DNA from: an uncultured Roseburia sp.
Lineage (GTDB): Bacteria > Bacillota > Clostridia > Lachnospirales > Lachnospiraceae
DNA length: 64,000 bases
Direction: 5' to 3'
NCBI GenBank assembly: GCA_945787015.1
Contig: CALZGM010000015.1
Location: 16,232-80,231, forward strand
Under the pieces are notes generated by a model. The model was not told the DNA's origin. It worked only from the letters and a program-made list of their open reading frames with translations, and searched no databases. The translations under genes were made by a program, and so were the position numbers. Of this stretch, positions 8,968-14,696 are shown piece by piece (positions within the stretch are counted from its first letter, which is position 1; every line of letters begins with the position of its first letter).

Positions 8968-9549
8968 ATGGCACAAAATTCTTCTCATTATTTTGCAGTT
9001 CAATACGAAACAGAACGGCTTATTCTAAAAATATTGACTGCTGATTACGCAGAAAAGGTCTGCGATTTTCTTACTCGCAATAGAGAAGTTTTCGGGAAAT
9101 ATGAGCCTGCTGAACCGCCAAACTACTACACTCCGGCTTATCAGGCTACCATCCTAAACTGTGAAATGCAGCTTGCCCTGAAAGAAGAAAGTATCCGTTA
9201 TTATGTTTTTCTCAAAGAAAATCCCGGACAAATAATCGGAACCATCTGCCTGCACAACATTACACCGCGCATATATTCCTGTTGCGAAATCGGCTATAAA
9301 TTCGATGCTGCTTTCTGGCACAAGGGATATGCAAGGGAAGCCGTTGCCATGGGTATTTCCATTGCCTTTGCTGCCCTTGGTCTTCACCGGGTCTCTGCCA
9401 GAGTAATGCCTGATAATACAGCCTCTATCCGCCTGCTAAAAAGCCTTCTTTTTGAAGAAGAAGGCCTTGAGCACGAATCCATCCGGATACAAAATGAATG
9501 GCAGGACCACCTGCGTTTTTCGCTGCTAAATCACTCCTCTAATACATGA
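8968..9549 (+). CDS. GNAT acetyltransferase, RimJ/RimL type
   Basis: 193 residues. The N-terminus YETERLILKILTADYAEKVCDFLTRN and the acetyl-CoA region YKFDAAFWHKGYAREAVAMGISIAFAALGLHRVSARVMPDNTASIRLLKSL are typical of RimJ/RimL-like N-acetyltransferases; the substrate is unknown. The frame opens at TTG 8956 but GGAAAGG touches that codon, so ATG 8968 is the better start. The 3' end overlaps the convergent gene at 9531 by 19 bp. Confidence 0.8.
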   Translation: MAQNSSHYFAVQYETERLILKILTADYAEKVCDFLTRNREVFGKYEPAEPPNYYTPAYQATILNCEMQLALKEESIRYYVFLKENPGQIIGTICLHNITPRIYSCCEIGYKFDAAFWHKGYAREAVAMGISIAFAALGLHRVSARVMPDNTASIRLLKSLLFEEEGLEHESIRIQNEWQDHLRFSLLNHSSNT

Positions 9550-10451
9550 TACCAGATGCCCGGCTGATGTTCTTTCATTTCTTCACAGGATGCAGTCTGA
9601 AGGACTGCATCTTTTTGCGTCAAAAAGAAGCCCGGGAAACCAAAGATGGATGCCATAACCCGTTCCTGTCTTTGATAAATGCCCGGCACGCCTAAGAACC
9701 ATCTTCCATCCGACAATCTGCCCAACAACAAATAATGGTAATTAAAAAATCCGTGAAGAAGGAAGCTGTTATTTCCAAGATACCAGTATTTCTTTGGCAG
9801 TTCTCTCAAATCTTTTAATTCTATTTGAACTGCTTCTACTTCATCGCCATATAAGGTGCGCTCCTTACGATTCTTCCACTGCTCCCATATTTCCGTCATA
9901 TCATAAGTCGGGAAAACATTTTGCACCTGGATTTCCATCGTATGCAAAGATTCCTGCTCTGCATCTTCCACTACTTCCTGCGATACCTCCTGTTGCGGCT
10001 GCTGCTTTTCTTCCTGCAGCAATTCCTTTTGTTCCTCCTCACTTTCCTGTTTTATATATGGTAAAAGCATTTCATCTTTTATCTCTGCCATCTTTATCTC
10101 ACGCCAAAAGCTAAAGTATCTCTTCTCGTTTGAATCAACAATACATACACCATCTATTTTATTAAAATCCAAATTACTTTCCAAAATATTTTCCGTCTGA
10201 AACGCGATATTTGCCGTTCCTGTCCCTCTTTCTATCGGAAATTCTCCTATCGGAATCGAAGCAATTCTTCCGTCTTTCATATAAGCGAAGGAAACCTGCC
10301 CCACTCCTCTCATCACCCCGGTATTCATGAAGTGTATTTCAATTCGTCCCGAGCTGCCACGCGTCTCTATTTTTGCATATCCCGTATTCCCGCTCTTTCT
10401 CCCCTCCTCATAAGCATATATATATGTAACAAAGCGCTGCATTCCTGCCAT
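9531..10451 (-). CDS. Hypothetical protein with conserved N- and C-terminal domains
   Basis: 306 residues, no signal peptide or TM segment. Residues 1-125 form a beta-rich domain (FVTYIYAYEEGRKSGNTGYAKIETRGSSGRIEIH...), residues about 130-170 are a Glu/Gln-rich low-complexity linker, and the C-terminus (YWYLGNNSFLLHGFFNYHYLLLGRLSDGRWFLGVPG) is aromatic-rich. I recall this layout from Lachnospiraceae proteins of unknown function (possibly DUF6128); that name is not verified. AGGAGA precedes ATG. No function is proposed. Confidence 0.7.
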   Translation of the reverse strand: MAGMQRFVTYIYAYEEGRKSGNTGYAKIETRGSSGRIEIHFMNTGVMRGVGQVSFAYMKDGRIASIPIGEFPIERGTGTANIAFQTENILESNLDFNKIDGVCIVDSNEKRYFSFWREIKMAEIKDEMLLPYIKQESEEEQKELLQEEKQQPQQEVSQEVVEDAEQESLHTMEIQVQNVFPTYDMTEIWEQWKNRKERTLYGDEVEAVQIELKDLRELPKKYWYLGNNSFLLHGFFNYHYLLLGRLSDGRWFLGVPGIYQRQERVMASIFGFPGFFLTQKDAVLQTASCEEMKEHQPGIWYHVLEE

Positions 10452-10523
10452 ATCATTTCTCCTAATCTTTTTTACTATATCTATGCAAATGAGACTGCAG
10501 CTATGATATTTTTATAATAAGGA

Positions 10524-10552
10524 TTGACAAAATATCTTTCAGATAATATAAT
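10524..10552 (+). promoter_or_regulatory. Promoter of perR
   Basis: Consensus TTGACA (10524-10529) and TATAAT (10547-10552) with 17 bp between them. Transcription should start about 10559, inside the palindromic operator. Confidence 0.85.
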
Positions 10553-10558
10553 TAAATC

Positions 10559-10571
10559 AGTAACAGTTACT
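10559..10571. promoter_or_regulatory. PerR operator candidate 1
   Basis: AGTAAC-A-GTTACT, a perfect 6-1-6 palindrome at the predicted perR start site. The same element with one change recurs before the rubrerythrin gene (11052-11064), and both are embedded in AATCAGTAA(C/T)AGTTACTA, which points to shared control, probably by PerR. Confidence 0.7.
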
Positions 10572-10596
10572 ATTTTTATTAGAAAGGAAAGGTTCT

Positions 10597-10998
10597 ATGC
10601 TAAAGTATAGCCGGCAGAGAGAAGCCATTAAAAATTTTCTGGCGAACCGCTATGATCATCCGACTGCAGAGACGGTTTATACCGAAATCAAGGATGAGTT
10701 TCCAAACATAAGTCTGGGAACCGTTTATCGGAATCTGGCACTTCTCGCAGAAATCGGAGAGATACAAAAGTTGTCTACAGGATTCGGTCCTGACCGCTTC
10801 GATGGCAGGCCGGAACCGCATTATCACTTTATTTGCAATCAATGCGGTTGTGTGTTAGACCTTACTGTAGATGGTCTTGACCATATCAATGTTTTAGCCG
10901 GTCAGGATTTTGACGGGGAGATTGAGGGACACCTTACTTACTTCTACGGAAAATGTCCGAATTGTAAGCAGGAAAAAGTAAAATTTTCCACTCATTAA
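10597..10998 (+). CDS. perR: Peroxide-responsive Fur-family repressor PerR
   Basis: 133 residues. An N-terminal winged helix (HPTAETVYTEIKDEFPNISLGTVYRNLALL) is followed by the dimerisation domain. Regulatory metal ligands align with PerR: H21, D69 (DRFD), H75 and H77 (HYH), and D88 (VLDL, where Fur usually has Glu). Two CxxC pairs (C80/C83, C120/C123) form the structural zinc site. It should repress peroxide-defence genes until metal-catalysed oxidation of its histidines. A consensus promoter with an operator at the start site suggests autoregulation; the rubrerythrin downstream carries the same operator. Confidence 0.9.
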   Translation: MLKYSRQREAIKNFLANRYDHPTAETVYTEIKDEFPNISLGTVYRNLALLAEIGEIQKLSTGFGPDRFDGRPEPHYHFICNQCGCVLDLTVDGLDHINVLAGQDFDGEIEGHLTYFYGKCPNCKQEKVKFSTH

Positions 10999-11005
10999 AA
11001 AAATA

Positions 11006-11023
11006 AAGTGCCGGAAAGCACTT
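11006..11023 (+). terminator. Hairpin between perR and rubrerythrin
   Basis: AAGTGC-CGGAAA-GCACTT lies just after the perR stop and overlaps the start of the -35 hexamer of the next promoter. The tail after it (GACATTTT) is only moderately T-rich, so it is a weak terminator at best. Confidence 0.45.
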
Positions 11024-11050
11024 GACATTTTAAGATTTATTTATTAAAAT
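11022..11050 (+). promoter_or_regulatory. Promoter of the rubrerythrin gene
   Basis: TTGACA (11022-11027), 17-bp spacer, TAAAAT (11045-11050). The operator palindrome starts two bases later. Confidence 0.75.
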
Positions 11051-11051
11051 C

Positions 11052-11064
11052 AGTAATAGTTACT
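11052..11064. promoter_or_regulatory. PerR operator candidate 2
   Basis: AGTAAT-A-GTTACT, near copy of the element at 10559-10571, placed at the predicted transcription start of the rubrerythrin gene. Confidence 0.65.
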
Positions 11065-11103
11065 AAGTTTAAAAATTTTATCAAATAAAAGGAGAAAAAA
11101 ATT

Positions 11104-11646
11104 ATGGCTAAATATGTTTGTAATGTATGTGGTTATGTTCACGAAGGAGATGCTGCACCGGAATTCTGTCCAATCTGTAAAGCACCAGCTGATAAATTCA
11201 CTTTACAGTCAGCTGAAAGAACATGGGCAGCTGAACACGTTGTTGGTGTAGCACAGGGAGTTAGGGAAGACATCATCGCTGATTTAAGAATGAACTTCGA
11301 AGGTGAATGTTCAGAAGTAGGTATGTACCTTGCTATGGCTCGTGTAGCTCATCGTGAAGGATATCCAGAAATCGGTTTATATTATGAAAAAGCTGCTTGG
11401 GAAGAAGCTGAACATGCAGCAAAATTTGCTGAATTACTTGGTGAAGTTGTAACAACAAGCACAAAGAAGAACTTAGAGTTACGTGTTGACGCTGAAAACG
11501 GAGCAACAGCTGGTAAATTCGACCTTGCTAAGAGAGCAAAAGAATTGAACCTCGATGCAATCCATGATACCGTTCATGAAATGGCTCGTGACGAGGCTAG
11601 ACACGGCAAAGCATTTGAGGGATTATTAAAGAGATACTTTGGCTAA
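11104..11646 (+). CDS. Reverse rubrerythrin (rubredoxin domain first)
   Basis: 180 residues. An N-terminal rubredoxin-like Fe(Cys)4 module (C6, C9, C22, C25) precedes a ferritin-like diiron four-helix domain with the ligand segments [33 protein letters not shown]. The order is the reverse of classical rubrerythrin, where the rubredoxin part is C-terminal. Such proteins are NADH-linked peroxide/oxygen reductases (with rubredoxin reductase) in anaerobes. Strong codon bias (GCT, GAA, AAA) suggests high expression. GGAG precedes the ATG. Control by PerR is inferred from the shared operator. Confidence 0.92.
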   Translation: MAKYVCNVCGYVHEGDAAPEFCPICKAPADKFTLQSAERTWAAEHVVGVAQGVREDIIADLRMNFEGECSEVGMYLAMARVAHREGYPEIGLYYEKAAWEEAEHAAKFAELLGEVVTTSTKKNLELRVDAENGATAGKFDLAKRAKELNLDAIHDTVHEMARDEARHGKAFEGLLKRYFG

Positions 11647-11662
11647 GCTACAAGCCATGCAA

Positions 11663-11723
11663 TAAAAGAAGAAGCCATACCTGTTGGGAGCTTGCTCACC
11701 AAAAGGTATGGCTTCTTCTTTTA
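11663..11723 (+). terminator. Strong terminator after rubrerythrin
   Basis: A perfect 20-bp stem (11663-11682 with 11704-11723) around a 21-base loop, ending in TTCTTCTTTTA. It lies 17 bases after the stop codon and probably works in both directions. Confidence 0.85.
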
Positions 11724-11970
11724 TTATACGGCGCCAGCCGTCCATGAGGAAGTAGCGAAGCGGATTCCGAATGGAGCATGGCGTAGCGATCCTTATTGGG
11801 CGACAGCCCAACACGAAATAGCCCGTAGGGCTATGAGTGGCTCGGCTTGTTAAAACCTTGAAAAATAAAGGATTTTTAAAGAGCGGATAGAGAAATCTCA
11901 CTGTTCAAGTTAGTTTGTCTCCTACGCAGTGATTGCGCTTCGTGCTTCAGCGTGATATATTGACCATGAG
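11724..11970. other. Intergenic stretch without a gene
   Basis: About 250 bases that look more GC-rich than the surroundings, with small hairpins (TTGGGCG-ACA-GCCCAA, AGCCC-GTA-GGGCT). No supported ORF, RNA or promoter was seen. It leads into the HTH-methyltransferase gene and may belong to the same acquired segment. Confidence 0.4.
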
Positions 11971-11982
11971 GTGAGTAAAACC

Positions 11983-12798
11983 ATGAAAGAGATAGCTGAC
12001 AGCATCCGCGCTCTGCGTTTGAAACATCAAATGACCCAAGCGCAGCTTGCGAAAGAACTTGGAGTCCAATATCAGACAATCAGCAAATGGGAAACGGGGA
12101 TATCCATTCCCGATACGGCAATGCTTCCATGTATCGCGGACTTTTTTGACGTAACGATTGACGAGCTTTTTGGCAGAAAGCAGACTAGATGTACCGGTAT
12201 AATCCCCGAAAGCAGCACTGAGTTTCTGCTTCGGACATACTCACAGATGTATGGTCCGGAGGCTGGTCCCTGGAATCTGTCTGTCGAGAACATGTATTTG
12301 ATGTACAGATTCTCCGATTTCTTCGAAAAGCACTTTGTCGTCTCAGAAAAAGCAAATATATGCAACATCGGCATCGGCACAGGCGAGTGGGATAGATACC
12401 TTTCCTACAAGCTGAAACAGGGTTCGCTCACAAGCATTGACCAAGTGGAGATCTGCTGCCGCCAGTTGGAGCAGCGGCTGGTTTGCGAGGGAAATCCCAA
12501 CGATGTAAGGGTCGTTTGCTCCGATGCCATGGCATTGGATTTTGATGGCCGGTTCGATATTGTAACCATGGTTGGTTCTACTGTCCTAGAAAGCGGCATT
12601 GGTCTTTCTCTGCTCAAAAAGGCAATCAGTTTCGTAAAGACCGGCGGGACGGTTTACTATCAATCCCTCGACGAAAAAGAGGATTGTAATGCCGTCATCC
12701 AGACAGCGTTTCATCACGGAATGTCCTTAGGTGCATTTTGTGAGGACAATGCCTACGGATTTCATTGTCATTATTATCAGTTTGAAAAAAGGAATTGA
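11983..12798 (+). CDS. XRE-type HTH protein fused to a SAM methyltransferase-like domain
   Basis: 271 residues. Residues about 5-62 are a Cro/C1-type HTH (IRALRLKHQMTQAQLAKELGVQYQTISKWETGISIPD). After a linker, residues about 115-270 look like a class I SAM-dependent methyltransferase: motif I NIGIGTGEWDRYL, an acidic residue after strand 2 (SIDQVEICCRQL), SDAMAL, and FDIVTMVGSTVLE. Targets are unknown. ATG 11983 is used because AGGTGAG lies 7 bases before it; the upstream GTG 11971 is part of that box. Base composition appears richer in GC than its neighbours and the gene sits among debris and a repeat element, so recent transfer is plausible. Confidence 0.75.
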   Translation: MKEIADSIRALRLKHQMTQAQLAKELGVQYQTISKWETGISIPDTAMLPCIADFFDVTIDELFGRKQTRCTGIIPESSTEFLLRTYSQMYGPEAGPWNLSVENMYLMYRFSDFFEKHFVVSEKANICNIGIGTGEWDRYLSYKLKQGSLTSIDQVEICCRQLEQRLVCEGNPNDVRVVCSDAMALDFDGRFDIVTMVGSTVLESGIGLSLLKKAISFVKTGGTVYYQSLDEKEDCNAVIQTAFHHGMSLGAFCEDNAYGFHCHYYQFEKRN

Positions 12799-12817
12799 AG
12801 AAACAATCTTTCGCATG

Positions 12818-12901
12818 AACAGTTCCCGTCACAGCAAGGCTCTGAAGGGCCTAGCAGACCGGCGAAGTCAGATGGCACGCGACGAGGCAAGACACCATAT
12901 C
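12818..12901 (+). pseudogene. Rubrerythrin C-terminal remnants
   Basis: In one frame the stretch encodes SSRHSKALKGLADRR (to 12865) followed by [11 protein letters not shown] (12869-12901). Both resemble the C-terminal helix of rubrerythrins; the intact gene upstream ends [22 protein letters not shown]. The two pieces overlap in what they match and appear in reversed order, so this is broken debris of one or two rubrerythrin 3' ends rather than a gene. No start or RBS was seen. Confidence 0.5.
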
Positions 12902-12987
12902 AATGTGGTATTACAACACGATATAAAAATTTTTTACCATTAGATGAAACCAGTTTCCCGGCACATCATGGTACCTATTATTAAAAG

Positions 12988-13014
12988 TCCCTTTTCGGAA
13001 TTGTGTTCCCACTG
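12988..13014 (+). repeat. Left terminal inverted repeat
   Basis: 27 bp, pairs with 13368-13394 (24/27). Described under the element. Confidence 0.7.
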
Positions 13015-13166
13015 AATAGCGATGTATAAATATAAATCGCATGAATAGCGTGAACAGTATGCCCGATTAGAAGAATAATAAATCCGATTGAATTTAGGAA
13101 GTATCCGAATAGATAGCACCTTTCAGAAAGATAAGAAATTTTTATTTTTCTGGAGGAGCTTTTATT

Positions 13167-13307
13167 ATGGCATTAACCAATGAAGAACTGCAAGACATAA
13201 TTTCAAATCTATCACCAGAGGAAAGAAAACAGTTGCTTTCCCAGCTAGGCAGACAAGTAGAAGTTGATAACATTACAAACTCAACGCAGTCTACAAACAC
13301 CCAGTAA
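13167..13307 (+). CDS. 46-residue small protein inside the repeat element
   Basis: ATG 13167 to TAA 13305-13307, 46 residues, preceded by GGAGG with 10-base spacing. The N-terminal two thirds (MALTNEELQDIISNLSPEER then KQLLSQLGRQVE) look like an amphipathic acidic helix; the tail is Asn/Thr/Ser/Gln-rich. No Cys, no TM. It resembles leader regions of peptide precursors in character, but no modification enzymes other than the nearby HTH-methyltransferase are present. Function unknown; the good RBS and codon pattern are the only support that it is translated. Confidence 0.5.
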   Translation: MALTNEELQDIISNLSPEERKQLLSQLGRQVEVDNITNSTQSTNTQ

Positions 13308-13367
13308 TGAAAAAGGAATAAAACTTGTTGAAATGAATAAATATTCATGTTAGTTTAAGCTAATAGG

Positions 13368-13394
13368 CAGTAGGAACACTTTTCCGAAAAGGGA
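13368..13394 (-). repeat. Right terminal inverted repeat
   Basis: 27 bp, inverted copy of 12988-13014 with three mismatches. Confidence 0.7.
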
Positions 13395-13397
13395 GTA

Positions 13398-13433
13398 TTA
13401 AAAAGAAAGATGGGGCTATTTTGTCCCATCTTT
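13398..13433 (-). terminator. Terminator of the HD-domain gene
   Basis: AAAGATGGG / CCCATCTTT stem, followed on the minus strand by CTTTTTAAT, 12 bases after the stop at 13446. Confidence 0.7.
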
Positions 13434-13445
13434 ATCTCTATCTCA

Positions 13446-13916
13446 TTAGATAAATTTACGTCTCATCCCTGCAACGGTTTCCCTTGTCGCACATATTTTA
13501 TCCGCAATGCAAAGAATCACACTCTCACGATATCTCGGAAGCACCAGATTCAGTGGAAACATATGCGCTCTTATCATATTTCGTTCAATATCTGTCAACC
13601 TAAAATCACATTCTGCATTTTTTAGTGCACGCTCTGCATGAAAGAACCCGTGGAGCTGGTGAGACTTGTCCTTCTCATGCCAATCATACAGAAAATAATC
13701 ATGTAACAGTGCACCTCGCACAAGCGCACGCATATCTGCCCGAATGCGGCACAGAATCGCTAATTCCACACAAAGTACTGCAACCATGTAAGAATGCTCA
13801 TATACACTGATTTGCCCATGTTGAAGGCAATTCTTCTCTATGTGCATACCCTCTGAATTCAGAATATCTCTTCCGTATCGTCTGATAATCCTTTCCGCTC
13901 TTTCTTTTCGCAGCAT
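13446..13916 (-). CDS. HD-domain phosphohydrolase-like protein
   Basis: 156 residues. HD-superfamily ligands are visible: His in YEHSYMVAVLCVELA, the HD pair in GALLHDYFLYDW, a further His in HGFFHAERAL and Asp in CIADKICATRET. Proteins of this size act as metal-dependent phosphohydrolases on small substrates or stay uncharacterised. GGAGAGG lies 8 bases before the ATG. Single gene with its own terminator. Confidence 0.75.
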   Translation of the reverse strand: MLRKERAERIIRRYGRDILNSEGMHIEKNCLQHGQISVYEHSYMVAVLCVELAILCRIRADMRALVRGALLHDYFLYDWHEKDKSHQLHGFFHAERALKNAECDFRLTDIERNMIRAHMFPLNLVLPRYRESVILCIADKICATRETVAGMRRKFI

Positions 13917-14033
13917 ACCGTTTCCTCTCCACAGAATTTGTTATATTTCCACCATGACTCATATCCCCATTAGCGTAGCTATAAAAAATATACCATATTT
14001 TTTTCCTATTGTGCCATAAATAAAATAAAAAAA

Positions 14034-14062
14034 TTGACATCTTATGCATGAAACTCTATAAT
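14034..14062 (+). promoter_or_regulatory. Promoter of the FUSC-like gene
   Basis: TTGACA (14034-14039), 17-bp spacer, TATAAT (14057-14062): full consensus. It rules out ATG 14048, which lies inside the spacer, as start of the next gene. Confidence 0.85.
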
Positions 14063-14098
14063 ACTGTCCGAAACATTTTACAGAAAGAAGAAACGATT

Positions 14099-14650
14099 AT
14101 GAGTCATACAACCCTTCACGTAAAACCGCGTTCCCGTTTTCACATCGGGATGCGAAATATTAAAACAGCGCTGGCTGCTATGCTATGTGCCTTAATTTAC
14201 TTCCCATTTGGCCGTAACCCTACCTTTGCCTGCATCGGTGCAATCTTCGGTATGGGCGGAAATGATCATCAGTCAAAACTCGGAGGCGGCAACCGTTTTT
14301 TTGGAACGATTATCGGCGGACTACTTGGTATGCTGTTTTTCAGTATCTATATTAAAGTTTATCCGGAAGGCGGCATGAAGCCTCTGATGCTTTTATTTGT
14401 ATTTATCGGGGTCATCCTTCTAATTATCATCAGCCAGTTAATTGACTGGCCGGGTGCCATTCAACCCGGCGGCGTTATGCTATGTATTATCTTATTTAAT
14501 ACTCCGGTAGAAACTTATATTTCCTATTCTTTGAATCGTATTATTGATACCGGTATCGGTGTTTTAATCGCATTGCTTGTAAACCGGTTGCTGCCACGAG
14601 AGCGTTTAATCCGGTGGTTAAAGTTCTTTAAACTGAGAAATTATGATTAA
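14099..14650 (+). CDS. FUSC/aromatic-acid-exporter-like membrane protein
   Basis: 183 residues, five to six hydrophobic segments. IGMRNIKTALAAMLCALIYFPFGRNPTFACIGAIFGMG and the C-terminal RIIDTGIGVLIALLVNRLLPRE match the N-terminal membrane half of FUSC / ArAE_1 proteins (YgaH-like small forms in Firmicutes). Substrate unknown. ATG 14099 is chosen because the upstream ATG lies between the -35 and -10 boxes. A terminator follows at once. Confidence 0.75.
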   Translation: MSHTTLHVKPRSRFHIGMRNIKTALAAMLCALIYFPFGRNPTFACIGAIFGMGGNDHQSKLGGGNRFFGTIIGGLLGMLFFSIYIKVYPEGGMKPLMLLFVFIGVILLIIISQLIDWPGAIQPGGVMLCIILFNTPVETYISYSLNRIIDTGIGVLIALLVNRLLPRERLIRWLKFFKLRNYD

Positions 14651-14652
14651 AG

Positions 14653-14694
14653 AAAAGCTTCCTGTCATTCTAATCTGATGCCAGGAAGCTTTTT
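14653..14694. terminator. Bidirectional terminator
   Basis: AAAAGCTTCCTG / CAGGAAGCTTTT, 12-bp stem with T tracts on both sides, between convergent genes ending at 14650 (+) and 14697 (-). Confidence 0.8.
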
Positions 14695-14696
14695 CC

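Larger units (their letters stand above)
12988..13394. mobile_element. 407-bp element with terminal inverted repeats (MITE-like)
   Basis: The two ends are 27-bp inverted repeats with 24 of 27 positions matching: left 12988-13014 reads TCCCTTTTCGGAA, TT, GTGTTCC, C, ACTG; the right end 13368-13394, read on the minus strand, is the same with AA and T at the variable positions. The interior is AT-rich and encodes one 46-codon ORF. No transposase is present, so it would need a helper. Both flanks contain ATTAAAA, but offset by two bases, so a target duplication is only possible. The element lies directly against the terminator of the HD gene. Confidence 0.6.

Noticed and set aside
11626-11901. 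91-residue minus-strand ORF
   Set aside because: Runs through the rubrerythrin terminator hairpin, no RBS, no recognisable motif.
12731-12943. 70-residue plus-strand ORF
   Set aside because: Starts inside the methyltransferase gene without RBS; treated as debris with rubrerythrin-like pieces, not a gene.
12972-13405. Target-site duplication of the 407-bp element
   Set aside because: ATTAAAA occurs on both flanks but offset by two bases in AT-rich sequence, so not claimed.
14048-14098. Upstream in-frame ATG for the FUSC-like gene
   Set aside because: It lies between the -35 and -10 boxes of a consensus promoter, so it is not transcribed from it.
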